Positions 1-7,669 are shown, counted from the stretch's first letter. The stretch: DNA of 12,124 bases from an uncultured Lachnobacterium sp. (GCA_900549895.1 URQG01000035.1:1-12124), one strand, 5' to 3'. Made by a program: numbers and translations. Notes: generated from the letters alone by a model not told the origin.

Positions 1-1990
1 TCAGATGCGTATCGAAACTCTGCAGGAACCAGATAATGATCGTTGCAAGGAAAATGATCGTAAACGCACGCGTCAGGAAATCCTTGGCCTTGTCCCAGAT
101 CAGACGTCCCACACTCTTCGCGCTCGGGAAACGGTAATTCGGAAGTTCCATGACAAACGGAACCGGTTCACCGCGGAATGTCGTATGATCTAAGATCCAT
201 GCGAAAGCGATACCTACCACAATGCCCGTAAAATACAAAATAGTCATCACAAGCGCGCCTTTTCCCGGGAAGAAAGCGGCTGCAAAGAATGCATAGATCG
301 GCATCTTTGCCGAACAGCTCATAAATGGGGTCAAAAGCACGGTCATCTTACGGTCACGCTCCGACGGAAGCGTTCTGGTCGCCATAATCGCCGGAACCGA
401 ACATCCGAATCCAATGATCATCGGCACAAAGCTTCGTCCCGACAATCCGATCTTACGCAGCAGCTTATCCATCACAAAAGCGATTCGCGCCATATATCCG
501 CTGTCCTCCAGAAGTGACAGGAAGAAGAACAGCGTCACGATCGTCGGAAGGAATCCAAGCACACTGCCCACACCGGCGAAGATACCATCGATCACAAGCG
601 AATGTACAACACCGTTGACATGCGCCAGGGTCAGCAACTGATCCACCCAGTTCGTGAACGCGCCAATTCCAAGATTCAAGAGGTCAGACAGCCACTTACC
701 GACCAGACCAAACGTTAAATAGAAAATCAGGATCATAATACCTGCAAATACCGGGATGGCAGTATACTTACCGGTCAGAATCTTATCCATCTTCTGACTC
801 CGGATATGTTCCTTACTCTCATGCGGACGCACAACGGTAGCATCACACACTTTATGGATAAAGGTAAACCGCATATTTGCCAAAGCCGCCTGACGGTCCA
901 TTCCGCTTTCCGTCTCCATCTGCGAAATAATATGCTCGATCATCTCAAGCTCATTCTGATCCAGATGCAGCGATTCTTCCACAAGCTTATCGCCCTCTAC
1001 CAGCTTGCTCGCCGCAAAACGCGTTGGAATCTTATACTTGTGCGCATGATCCTCGATCAGATGCATGATAGAATGAATACAACGATGCATCGCACCGCCG
1101 TCCGCGCCCTCTGCATCGCAGAAATCCATACGTCCCGGCCGTTCACGGTAACGGGCAACATGTACCGCATGCGCAACAAGCTCATCGATACCTTCATTCT
1201 TCGCTGCGGAAATCGGCACAACCGGAATGCCAAGTGTATCCTCCAGCAGGTTGATATCGATCGTGCCTCCATTGTCGCGGACCTCATCCATCATATTGAG
1301 TGCAAGAACCATCGGGATATCCAGTTCGATCAACTGCAGTGTCAGATACAGATTCCGCTCAATATTCGTGGCATCCACAATATTGATAATTCCACGCGGA
1401 CGATTCTTTAAGAAGAATTCACGGCTGACGATTTCCTCACTCGTATAAGGCGACATCGAGTAGATACCCGGAAGATCCGTAACGAGGGTATTCTCCTGAT
1501 TCCGGATCGGACCGTCTTTGCGGTCTACCGTAACTCCCGGGAAATTTCCCACATGCTGATTGGATCCGGTCAACTGGTTAAAAAGCGTTGTCTTTCCACA
1601 ATTCTGGTTTCCGGCAAGTCCGAATGTAAGCAATTCATCCTTGCCGATCTTCTCGCCACGCTGCTTGACATGGTAGATGCCCATCTCGCCAAGTCCCGGA
1701 TGCTTCGATCCGGATGACTTCTTTTGCGTGCCGTTTTGTTTCTCCTGTTTGTCTTCTGTCACTGTCTGTACATCCGTCACCTTGATCTGTTCTGCCTCAG
1801 ACAGCCGCAGGGTCAGTTCATAATCCCAGATCCGGTATTCGATCGGATCGCCCATTGGTGCCGCCTTCACATACGTCACTCTGGTGCCGGGGATCAGTCC
1901 CATATCGAGAAAATGCTGGCGCAGGGCACCCTGACCTCCAATCTCCGTGAGGACGGCACTCTGCTTCTCTTTTATCTCTGCTAAATTCAT
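1..1990 (-). CDS. feoB: Ferrous iron transporter FeoAB (FeoA-FeoB fusion), C-terminus cut by window edge
   Basis: Inner-membrane Fe(II) importer with a cytoplasmic GTPase domain. The frame stays open from the ATG at 1990 to the left edge, giving 663 codons without a stop. Residues 1-72 are a FeoA (SH3-like) domain with the motif FLDMGLIPG, followed by a polar linker to about 118. The G domain follows: G1 GNQNCGKT at 127-134, switch I NFPGVTV at 149-155, G3 DLPG at 172-175, G4 NMMD at 232-235, G5 SAA at 261-263. Membrane segments begin near 409. Both Gate motifs are present: GFGCSVPA at 527-534 with Cys530, and PFMSCSAKMP at 555-564 with Cys559. An AGGGAG ribosome binding site lies just upstream of the ATG. 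FeoA-FeoB fusions are known in clostridia. From usual fusion length, roughly 130-170 residues (last membrane helices) are missing. No Fur or DtxR-type operator was recognised in the short leader. Confidence 0.97.
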   Translation of the reverse strand, partial: MNLAEIKEKQSAVLTEIGGQGALRQHFLDMGLIPGTRVTYVKAAPMGDPIEYRIWDYELTLRLSEAEQIKVTDVQTVTEDKQEKQNGTQKKSSGSKHPGLGEMGIYHVKQRGEKIGKDELLTFGLAGNQNCGKTTLFNQLTGSNQHVGNFPGVTVDRKDGPIRNQENTLVTDLPGIYSMSPYTSEEIVSREFFLKNRPRGIINIVDATNIERNLYLTLQLIELDIPMVLALNMMDEVRDNGGTIDINLLEDTLGIPVVPISAAKNEGIDELVAHAVHVARYRERPGRMDFCDAEGADGGAMHRCIHSIMHLIEDHAHKYKIPTRFAASKLVEGDKLVEESLHLDQNELEMIEHIISQMETESGMDRQAALANMRFTFIHKVCDATVVRPHESKEHIRSQKMDKILTGKYTAIPVFAGIMILIFYLTFGLVGKWLSDLLNLGIGAFTNWVDQLLTLAHVNGVVHSLVIDGIFAGVGSVLGFLPTIVTLFFFLSLLEDSGYMARIAFVMDKLLRKIGLSGRSFVPMIIGFGCSVPAIMATRTLPSERDRKMTVLLTPFMSCSAKMPIYAFFAAAFFPGKGALVMTILYFTGIVVGIAFAWILDHTTFRGEPVPFVMELPNYRFPSAKSVGRLIWDKAKDFLTRAFTIIFLATIIIWFLQSFDTHL

Positions 1991-2021
1991 TTTTTCTCCC
2001 TAGTGCATAAAACATAAACAT

Positions 2022-2055
2022 ATGACAGGTTTCCGCTCTCCCGGAAATCTGTCAT
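2022..2055 (-). terminator. Strong hairpin between proC and feoAB (likely terminator or attenuator)
   Basis: An inverted repeat pairs 2022-2028 with 2049-2055 (7 bp) and 2030-2035 with 2042-2047 (6 bp). One mismatch (2029/2048) separates the two halves, and the loop is 6 nt. On the minus strand the stem starts 14 nt after the proC stop and is followed by an interrupted U-rich stretch (ATGTTTATGTTTT). It ends 31 nt before the feoAB start. The stem is clear, but the U-tract is imperfect, so partial read-through into feoAB is possible. Confidence 0.7.
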
Positions 2056-2069
2056 TCTCGCTCGTAATA

Positions 2070-2870
2070 TTACATATTTCTTGAAATATCAAGGCACTTC
2101 ATCATAGCCTCGATCACACTACTCCGCATGCCTCTCTCCTCAAGCACACGAACCGCCTGAATCGTGGTTCCTGCCGGTGAACAAACCATATCCTTAAGCT
2201 CTCCCGGATGTTTTCCGGTCTCCAGAACCATCTTTGCGCTTCCAAGTACTGCCTGCGCAGCAAACTTATATGCCTGCTGGCGCGGCATGCCGCCTGCCAC
2301 TGCTGCATCTGCCATCGCCTCGATAAACAGAAATACGTAAGCCGGTGAACTTCCGCTGACTGCCGTCACGACATCCATCAGATGCTCCGGAATCACTTCC
2401 GTCTGTGTGAATCCCTCACAAAGATCTCTGACCAATGCGACTTCTTCCTCTGTCACCTGACTTCCGATGCACATGCCCATCATACCTTCCTTGACCATCG
2501 AAGGGGTATTCGGCATCGTGCGGATTACCTTCCTGTCGCTTCCGAGCAGATCCGCAAACCACTGCAGCGTCTTTCCCGGAGCGATAGAGATCAGGATCAC
2601 ATCGTTCTTTAACGCATCCTTTACTTCCGTTAATACTTCCTCATAAAACTGTGGCTTGACCGCTACAAACAGGATATCCGCAAATTCTGCCACCTTGCGG
2701 TTGTCCGTTGTAATCTGTACGCCAAATTGTTTCTTCTTGGCATCCAATGTTGCCTGTGTACGGCAGGAGATCATAATCTCCTGCGGTCTGCATTTGCCGG
2801 AATCAAGAATTCCCTGCATCATCGCAGATCCCATGTTTCCGCAGCCGATGAAACCTATATTTTTGTTCAT
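2070..2870 (-). CDS. proC: Pyrroline-5-carboxylate reductase
   Basis: Catalyses the last step of proline synthesis, reducing 1-pyrroline-5-carboxylate to L-proline with NAD(P)H in the cytoplasm. The product is 266 residues, normal for ProC. The N-terminal Rossmann motif is IGFIGCGNMG, followed by VAVKPQ and MPNTP, which are typical of the cofactor domain. The C-terminal dimerisation and active-site part shows SGSSPAYVF and the family signature DMVCSPAGTT. The frame opens 11 codons further upstream at 2903. I chose the ATG at 2870 because a GGAGG site (2878-2882) sits 7 nt before it and the protein then begins MNKNIGF directly at the Rossmann fold. It lies 71 nt behind argJ on the same strand with no convincing terminator between, so co-transcription with argJ is plausible. 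A hairpin touches its ribosome binding site. Confidence 0.97.
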   Translation of the reverse strand: MNKNIGFIGCGNMGSAMMQGILDSGKCRPQEIMISCRTQATLDAKKKQFGVQITTDNRKVAEFADILFVAVKPQFYEEVLTEVKDALKNDVILISIAPGKTLQWFADLLGSDRKVIRTMPNTPSMVKEGMMGMCIGSQVTEEEVALVRDLCEGFTQTEVIPEHLMDVVTAVSGSSPAYVFLFIEAMADAAVAGGMPRQQAYKFAAQAVLGSAKMVLETGKHPGELKDMVCSPAGTTIQAVRVLEERGMRSSVIEAMMKCLDISRNM

Positions 2871-2881
2871 TTTCAAGCCTC

Positions 2882-2952
2882 CAACAAAAATGTTGCAGAC
2901 CATCGTTCAAATAGTCCTGTTATTCACTGTGTCTCTATACATTATGAACGAT
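2882..2952 (-). promoter_or_regulatory. argJ-proC junction with two inverted repeats next to the proC ribosome binding site
   Basis: Two repeats are visible. A perfect 8-bp inverted repeat (2902-2909 with 2945-2952) encloses 35 nt, and its outer arm lies in the final codons of argJ. A small hairpin, CAACA-TTTT-TGTTG on the minus strand (2882-2895), ends on the first G of the GGAGG site of proC. The second could lower access to the ribosome binding site. Neither has a U-tract, so a terminator is unlikely. No T-box or known riboswitch core was recognised. Any regulatory role is inference. Confidence 0.3.
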
Positions 2953-4177
2953 AGTCTCCGTTAATCTTTACATAATCATAAGTCAGATCGCATCCCCACG
3001 CCTTCGCGCTTGCATCGCCCTGTCCCAGGTCGATATTGATGTAGATCTCATCCTCACCGAGGATCACTTTTGCCTCATCCTCCGAGAACTCCACACCGGC
3101 TCCGTTTCTGCATACCGCGATGGATCCCTTTGCAGATGCAATATCCACTGCCACTTTATCAATGTCAAAATCTGCGTCCGCATAGCCGATCGCACAGAGA
3201 ATTCTTCCCCAGTTTGCATCCTCGCCGAACATTGCACACTTAAACAGAGGAGAACGGATGACACTTTTTGCAACGATGATCGCAGTATCCTGATCCGGTG
3301 CTCCGGCACAGGTACACTCCAGCATCTTGCTTGCACCCTCTCCGTCCTTGGCAAGCATCTTTGTCAATGTCATCAGCACCTGATAGAGTGCCTGACGGAA
3401 AATCTCGTAATTTTCATCCTCCGTTGTAATCTCCGCATTTTCCGCCATACCGTTTGCAAGAATGCAGACCATGTCATTGGTCGATGTATCTCCGTCAATG
3501 CTCAGACAATTATATGTAACCTTTACGATATCCGACAAAGCCTTCTGGATCAGTTCTGCCGAGATTGCCACGTCACTTGTCACAAAATTTAAAGTCGTTG
3601 CCATATTCGGGTGGATCATACCGCTTCCTTTTGCCATACCGCCGATGGTACATTTCTTGCCACCAAGTTCAAATGTTACGGCAACTTCCTTCTTCACGGT
3701 ATCCGTTGTCATGATCGCATTCGCTGCCTTATCATGATTCTCCGGTGCAAGTCCCCTGGCAAGCTCGGTAATGTGACTTTCAATCGGCTCGATCGGCAGA
3801 ATCTGTCCGATGACACCGGTCGATGCTACGATGACTTCATTTGCAGGAATTCCAAGCTCATTTGCTGCAAGCTCACACATACGGGCTGCTTTTTCCTCAC
3901 CATCTGCATTACAGGTATTGGCATTCTTACTGTTGGCAATAACTGCACGCGCAAGATTTCCGCTTGCAGCCAGATTCTTCTTCGTCACAAGGATCGGGGC
4001 GCCTTTTACCTTATTCGTTGTATATACGGCAGCCGCCTTACAGATACGTTCCGAATAGATGAGCGCAAGATCATTCTTATTTCTGTCCGGGTTCAACCCA
4101 CAATTTAGTCCATTTGCAGAGAATCCTTTGGCAGCACACACGCCGCCTTCTACCTGTTTCATTTCTACTGTATCCAT
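2942..4177 (-). CDS. argJ: Ornithine acetyltransferase / glutamate N-acetyltransferase
   Basis: Enzyme of the cyclic arginine pathway. It moves the acetyl group from N2-acetylornithine to glutamate, giving ornithine and regenerating N-acetylglutamate; some members also use acetyl-CoA. The product is 411 residues, as expected. ArgJ is a self-cleaving Ntn-type hydrolase-fold protein. The cleavage site is seen in KGSGMIHPNMATTL, with Ala193/Thr194 as the predicted scissile pair and Thr194 as the new N-terminal nucleophile. STGVIG at 119-124 supplies the Thr-Gly oxyanion pair, and ANWGRILCAIGYA and the C-terminal YVKINGDYRS match the family. The ATG at 4177 has a GAGGAG site 7 nt upstream. No argC, argB or argD is seen nearby, which is unusual because argJ often sits with argC and argB. 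Sequence alone does not settle whether it is mono- or bifunctional. Confidence 0.98.
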   Translation of the reverse strand: MDTVEMKQVEGGVCAAKGFSANGLNCGLNPDRNKNDLALIYSERICKAAAVYTTNKVKGAPILVTKKNLAASGNLARAVIANSKNANTCNADGEEKAARMCELAANELGIPANEVIVASTGVIGQILPIEPIESHITELARGLAPENHDKAANAIMTTDTVKKEVAVTFELGGKKCTIGGMAKGSGMIHPNMATTLNFVTSDVAISAELIQKALSDIVKVTYNCLSIDGDTSTNDMVCILANGMAENAEITTEDENYEIFRQALYQVLMTLTKMLAKDGEGASKMLECTCAGAPDQDTAIIVAKSVIRSPLFKCAMFGEDANWGRILCAIGYADADFDIDKVAVDIASAKGSIAVCRNGAGVEFSEDEAKVILGEDEIYINIDLGQGDASAKAWGCDLTYDYVKINGDYRS

Positions 4178-4249
4178 CTTAAATCTCCTCTGATATATCT
4201 TATTCGCAGCAATTTATCAGCCGTAACCTTTTAAACCACTACTTTCTTA

Positions 4250-4280
4250 AAGACCTCAGCAGAAATCCTGCTGAGGTCTT
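4250..4280 (-). terminator. Perfect 13-bp hairpin behind the citrate synthase gene
   Basis: Positions 4250-4262 and 4268-4280 are perfect inverted complements around a 5-nt loop (4263-4267). On the minus strand the stem begins 29 nt after the citrate synthase stop and precedes argJ by about 70 nt. The U-run after it is short (TCTTTAAG), so it is a strong stem with a weak tail. It most likely ends the citrate synthase message or protects its 3' end. Confidence 0.7.
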
Positions 4281-4309
4281 GTATAAACTATGTACTTCGA
4301 TCCAAGAGC

Positions 4310-5647
4310 TTACTCGATTTCTTCCATTACACTCTTGTATGCAGGACGTATGATTTTGTTCATGCCGACAATCTCTTCCAGACGGTGTGCACTCCATCCG
4401 GTAATTCTTGCGATTGCAAAAAGCGGTGTGTATAATTCCATCGGAATTCCAAGCATATTATACACAAATCCGCTGTAAAAATCGACATTCGGGCTGACGC
4501 CCTTGAAGATATGCCGCTTCTTTGCGATCAGCTTACCGGCCAGTTCCTCAACCGACTTATAAAGCATCATGTCCTCCTGACGGTTCTTCGCCACGGCAAG
4601 ATGCTCCACATAGGACCTAAAGATGCACTCACGTGGATCGGACAGTGAATATACGGCATGTCCCATACCATAGATCAGTCCCTTATGATCAAATGCTTCT
4701 CCGTCAAGCATCTTCTCAAGATATGCTTCAACTTCGTCACGGTCCGCCCAGTCATGAACATGTTCACGAATATCATTCATCATCTCCATAACCTTGATGT
4801 TCGCACCACCGTGCTTCGGTCCCTTCAGTGAGCACATCGCAGCCGCGATGGCAGAATACGTATCGGTTCCTGCCGATGTAACGACACGGGTCGTAAAGGT
4901 ACTGTTATTACCGCCACCGTGTTCCATATGTAACATAAGAGCAACATCGAGTACCTGCGCCTCGAGCTGCGTGTATTTCATATCCGGGCGAAGCATACGC
5001 AGGAAATTCTCTGCGGTAGAAAGCTTCGGATCCGGTCTGTGGATATACATACTCGAATCGTTCTCATAGTGATTGTATGCATGATAACCATATACAGCAA
5101 GCATCGGGAAGTTTGCCACCAGCTGCATACACTGGCGGATATTATTCTCGATCGTGCCGACCGCAGTCTGTTTATCGTAAGCCGCCAGCGTCAGGATACT
5201 TCGTGTCATGGAATTCATGATATCCTTCGAAGGCGCCTTCATAATAACGTCTCGTGTAAAATTCGTCGGAAGTGTACGGCTCTCTCCGAGTACTTTACAA
5301 AACTCTGCAAGTTCCTGCTCATTCGGCAGGCTTCCAAACATCAGAAGATATGCGGCTTTCTCAAAACCGAATTCTCCCTTGCCGATGGATCCGATCAATG
5401 TCTTGACATTGTAGCCTCGATACCACAGTTCACCGTCACACGGAACCGTCTTACCGTTCTCATCTTCCTTGAAGGAAACAATCTTGGAAATGCGTGTCAG
5501 TCCGGTCAGAACACCCTTACCATTGACATCTCGTAAACCACGGTTTACGCCGTATTCCTGAAACAGGCTGTCTGAAATGGTGTCGTTCTCGATACACATC
5601 ATCCGTTTTTCTGCTGCGTAATTTGCTAAAAGATTCTTTTCTGCCAT
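4310..5647 (-). CDS. gltA: Citrate synthase (Si-type)
   Basis: Condenses acetyl-CoA with oxaloacetate to citrate in the cytoplasm. In anaerobes this feeds the oxidative half-branch to 2-oxoglutarate and glutamate. The product is 445 residues. Family landmarks are clear: HGGGNNST from His243, SLKGPKHGGAN with the catalytic His at 279, MGHAVYSLSDPR with His330, and NVDFYSG with the catalytic Asp at 389. The N-terminal extension before YGVNRGLRDVNGKGVLTGL resembles the type common in Lachnospiraceae, as I recall it. The ATG at 5647 has a GGAG site 8 nt upstream and a likely promoter about 30 nt upstream. The gene appears to be its own transcription unit, closed by the hairpin at 4250-4280. A 2-methylcitrate synthase is an alternative, but no prp genes are near. 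Downstream argJ and proC use glutamate-derived carbon, which fits a glutamate-supply role. Confidence 0.96.
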   Translation of the reverse strand: MAEKNLLANYAAEKRMMCIENDTISDSLFQEYGVNRGLRDVNGKGVLTGLTRISKIVSFKEDENGKTVPCDGELWYRGYNVKTLIGSIGKGEFGFEKAAYLLMFGSLPNEQELAEFCKVLGESRTLPTNFTRDVIMKAPSKDIMNSMTRSILTLAAYDKQTAVGTIENNIRQCMQLVANFPMLAVYGYHAYNHYENDSSMYIHRPDPKLSTAENFLRMLRPDMKYTQLEAQVLDVALMLHMEHGGGNNSTFTTRVVTSAGTDTYSAIAAAMCSLKGPKHGGANIKVMEMMNDIREHVHDWADRDEVEAYLEKMLDGEAFDHKGLIYGMGHAVYSLSDPRECIFRSYVEHLAVAKNRQEDMMLYKSVEELAGKLIAKKRHIFKGVSPNVDFYSGFVYNMLGIPMELYTPLFAIARITGWSAHRLEEIVGMNKIIRPAYKSVMEEIE

Positions 5648-5677
5648 GCTTCACACTCCATTCATTATGTAGGCTTA

Positions 5678-5706
5678 ATTATATCCTACTTGGAGTGCAA
5701 AAAAAA
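5678..5706 (-). promoter_or_regulatory. Likely promoter of the citrate synthase gene
   Basis: On the minus strand a perfect TATAAT occupies 5683-5678. At 17 nt further upstream the -35 position falls in an eight-T run (5706-5699), so the -35 match to TTGACA is poor. The predicted start near 5671 gives a leader of about 24 nt containing the GGAG site. The T-run also lies just behind the preceding gene's stop (5730), so the same bases may help end that transcript, although no GC-rich stem precedes it. Confidence 0.5.
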
Positions 5707-5729
5707 GCTTTTCATAAAATTTTTATTCT

Positions 5730-6836
5730 TTACCTGCTAAATAAATGCTCCGCAACCGTTTTGGCACTTTTCTGCACAAGCTTCATCAATGTATCCCGCA
5801 GATTATCCTGCGTCTGTTTGTCGAGCGCGGATTTTGCTTTCATCAGCTCCACGAACTTGGTGTAATTCATGTTGGCAAGATCGTCAACCGTGCGGATATC
5901 TGCCTCATCCAGTATGCCAAACAGCGTATCGACAAACACCTCCCGCTGCTGCTCATCCATCTCGCCGATCCACGATTTTAACGCTTTATCCATAAGCACC
6001 GATTTGCCATCCACATGATCCAAGTGTACGAGCGCCGGACCCTTTACCTCCCAGCTCATCACATCGTGCTGTCCGGCGCCGCTTCCGCTGCTCCTGACGA
6101 TCTCATACTCTTCTTCATGCTCAAAAAGCATGCCCACAATGGAAGATTCCGGCACGATTGTCGTGATCCGGCCGATCAGCTCCCGGTACGCCTTCTGCTC
6201 GATCATCGCGTCCCTAAAGCCCGGCCCGTCGTTGCTGTAAATGATCTCAATGCGATCCTGCAACGCTTTGTCACTGTTGACCGCTGCATAGACAGACAGA
6301 TTACCACCCTTGGAATGTCCCATCAAACGCAGCGGACCGTCATGATCCGCTGCCACCCTCTTAAGATATTCCACCGCTTCCGCCTGCCCCGGTGTCTCAG
6401 AAAGAAAACTCATATTAAAATCTTCCTTCCAGCCGATGATCGTAGAATCGGTTCCGCTGTATACCACATTGCAGCGTCCATCTCCCAGATCCACGGTCAT
6501 TGCGCAGAACTGTGATTGTTCATCCTGTCTTATGTCATCAACGTAATCCGCGAGAAGAATGTCCTTAAAGCGCTTTGTTTTTACCATTTCACGCATCATA
6601 AATGCTGCCATCTTCGTACTCGAGACACGCGCATTGATTTCTTCTTCCGTGTGCTGCGCAAAAAAGCGTTCATTTGCCTCGAAAAGAGTGATACTGCCCT
6701 CTCCGACCTGCGGTACAATATCGGAAAAATCCACATAAACCAGTTCCGACAGGATGACATTATCCACCTCATTAAACGGTGATGCATCCCAGTCGAGATC
6801 TCCCCTCCATACCAGATAATCCATAATGTTTGCCAT
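5730..6836 (-). CDS. DUF2974 (Mbeg1-like) alpha/beta-hydrolase, substrate unknown
   Basis: A 368-residue soluble protein that I place in the DUF2974/Mbeg1-like family of lipase-like alpha/beta hydrolases. The nucleophile elbow is GHSKGGN at 173-179 with Ser175. YSGTD (126-130) fits the strand and loop preceding the oxyanion region. SNDGPGF (201-207) carries a candidate acidic residue, Asp203, and QHDVMSWEV supplies a candidate catalytic His257. The first residues, MANIMDYLVWRGD, followed by an acidic segment (FNEVDNVILSELVYVDFS), also match the family as I recall it. There is no signal peptide or membrane segment, so it should be cytoplasmic. The ATG at 6836 has TAGGAG 7 nt upstream. It starts 9 nt after the stop of the DUF6033-like gene, so the two are very likely co-transcribed. 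The substrate is not predictable; calling it a lipase would go beyond the evidence. Confidence 0.85.
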   Translation of the reverse strand: MANIMDYLVWRGDLDWDASPFNEVDNVILSELVYVDFSDIVPQVGEGSITLFEANERFFAQHTEEEINARVSSTKMAAFMMREMVKTKRFKDILLADYVDDIRQDEQSQFCAMTVDLGDGRCNVVYSGTDSTIIGWKEDFNMSFLSETPGQAEAVEYLKRVAADHDGPLRLMGHSKGGNLSVYAAVNSDKALQDRIEIIYSNDGPGFRDAMIEQKAYRELIGRITTIVPESSIVGMLFEHEEEYEIVRSSGSGAGQHDVMSWEVKGPALVHLDHVDGKSVLMDKALKSWIGEMDEQQREVFVDTLFGILDEADIRTVDDLANMNYTKFVELMKAKSALDKQTQDNLRDTLMKLVQKSAKTVAEHLFSR

Positions 6837-6845
6837 ACAATTCTC

Positions 6846-7583
6846 CTACAGACGGAAATCCACCTGTGTGCCAAGCTGCATTTCCTGTTCGGTGCGCGCC
6901 TGATCACTCATCGAAGCCATCGTTTTGTCCTGTAACTTCTTGATCAGATCTTCGATTGATGTTGCCTCGATTGTCTCGACATCATCCGTTTCACTTGTTT
7001 TCTCTTTATCCTGCGTCTTTTCTTTGCGTCTGGTCTCCTGCTTCTTCTTTGCCGCCTTGGCTGCATCTGCTTTCTTCTGCTGTACTTTCTGCTCGGATTT
7101 CTTTGCAATGCGTTCCTTCTGTGCGCTCAGGGATTTATCAACCACTGCGAAGAACGACGCGTTACCACCGTCATCAATTTTAATACCATATGTTTTTACA
7201 TTACCGACCATACTTCCGAGACTCTGTTTCATCTGATCGAGCTGCGAGTTCGCATTGCCGATAATATTCTCATACTTCTTGCGGTAATCCTCATCCTCTG
7301 CCATCTTCTCGATCTTGTCGGCATCGATCAGGACCATGGTACGGTTGGCATTGGCATATTTTGCCGCTTTCTGCTCCGCTCCGTCAACAGAATCGTTGCT
7401 GACAAGCACAAAATCCATGTCGGAATATTTCTTTTTCAATTGTTCATAATACTTTGCCGCCTTATCGGACAACTTCGGATCACCGACCGTATTTCCGTAA
7501 GACGTGTTTGTCTGGGATGTTTTCTTTGTTGATGTGTCATACTGGGTATTCACTCCAGTATCTACCTGACTGATTGCACTCAT
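6846..7583 (-). CDS. DUF6033-like protein, function unknown
   Basis: A 245-residue soluble protein without signal peptide or membrane helix. Residues 1-34 are Ser/Thr/Asn-rich and probably disordered. About 35-150 form a predicted mixed alpha/beta unit (KAAKYYEQLKKKYSDMDFVL, then ANANRTMVLIDADKIEKMAE, then ASFFAVVDKSL). Residues 151-200 are an extremely Lys/Gln/Glu-rich helix or disordered stretch, and 205-235 are a further amphipathic helix before a short end, QVDFRL. From memory this resembles the Pfam family DUF6033 of Lachnospiraceae and relatives; a profile search would settle it. The ATG at 7583 has a near-perfect AAGGAGG 7 nt upstream and a likely promoter with leader hairpin before it. 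It is first in a two-gene unit with the DUF2974 hydrolase. No function can be assigned. Charge distribution suggests a binding or scaffold role, which is inference only. Confidence 0.72.
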   Translation of the reverse strand: MSAISQVDTGVNTQYDTSTKKTSQTNTSYGNTVGDPKLSDKAAKYYEQLKKKYSDMDFVLVSNDSVDGAEQKAAKYANANRTMVLIDADKIEKMAEDEDYRKKYENIIGNANSQLDQMKQSLGSMVGNVKTYGIKIDDGGNASFFAVVDKSLSAQKERIAKKSEQKVQQKKADAAKAAKKKQETRRKEKTQDKEKTSETDDVETIEATSIEDLIKKLQDKTMASMSDQARTEQEMQLGTQVDFRL

Positions 7584-7628
7584 AGTATATCCTCCTTGAT
7601 TCTATCTGATGCATATTTGCATGTTGCC

Positions 7629-7669
7629 GCGTCTCCGACGCAGGCCTAGTTATTCTGTTATTTATTATA
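7629..7669 (-). promoter_or_regulatory. Likely promoter and leader hairpin of the DUF6033-like/DUF2974 unit
   Basis: On the minus strand a perfect TATAAT lies at 7669-7664, with only a poor -35 (TTATGA-like at 18 nt). A start near 7657 would give a leader of about 74 nt. That leader holds a GC-rich hairpin: GCGTC (7641-7637), loop GGA, GACGC (7633-7629), extendable by two C-G pairs past a bulge. The hairpin lies well upstream of the AAGGAGG site, so it should not block translation. Beyond this, the 209-nt gap 7584-7792 shows no recognisable gene or RNA. Confidence 0.45.

Noticed and set aside
806..1411. 201-codon open frame on the plus strand
   Set aside because: It lies opposite the FeoB GTPase domain, whose motifs are all intact on the minus strand. 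The product has no recognisable domain and no good ribosome binding site was evident. It is a shadow frame.
2871..2903. Eleven-codon N-terminal extension of ProC (ATG at 2903)
   Set aside because: The GGAGG site and the Rossmann start fit the ATG at 2870. The extension would place the ribosome binding site inside the coding region and matches no ProC feature.
4178..4249. Promoter or ArgR operator upstream of argJ
   Set aside because: Several AT-rich hexamers resemble a -10 (GATAAA, TATATC), but none has a matching -35, and no convincing pair of ARG boxes was found. A promoter is expected here but cannot be placed.
5699..5717. AAAAGCTTTT palindrome and eight-T run as terminator of the DUF2974 gene
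   Set aside because: The stem is nearly all A-T with no room for a loop. The T-run is more usefully explained as the upstream part of the citrate synthase promoter, although a minor role in termination is not excluded.
6015..6515. 166-codon open frame on the plus strand
   Set aside because: It is antisense to the DUF2974 hydrolase through its catalytic Ser region, with no family features of its own.
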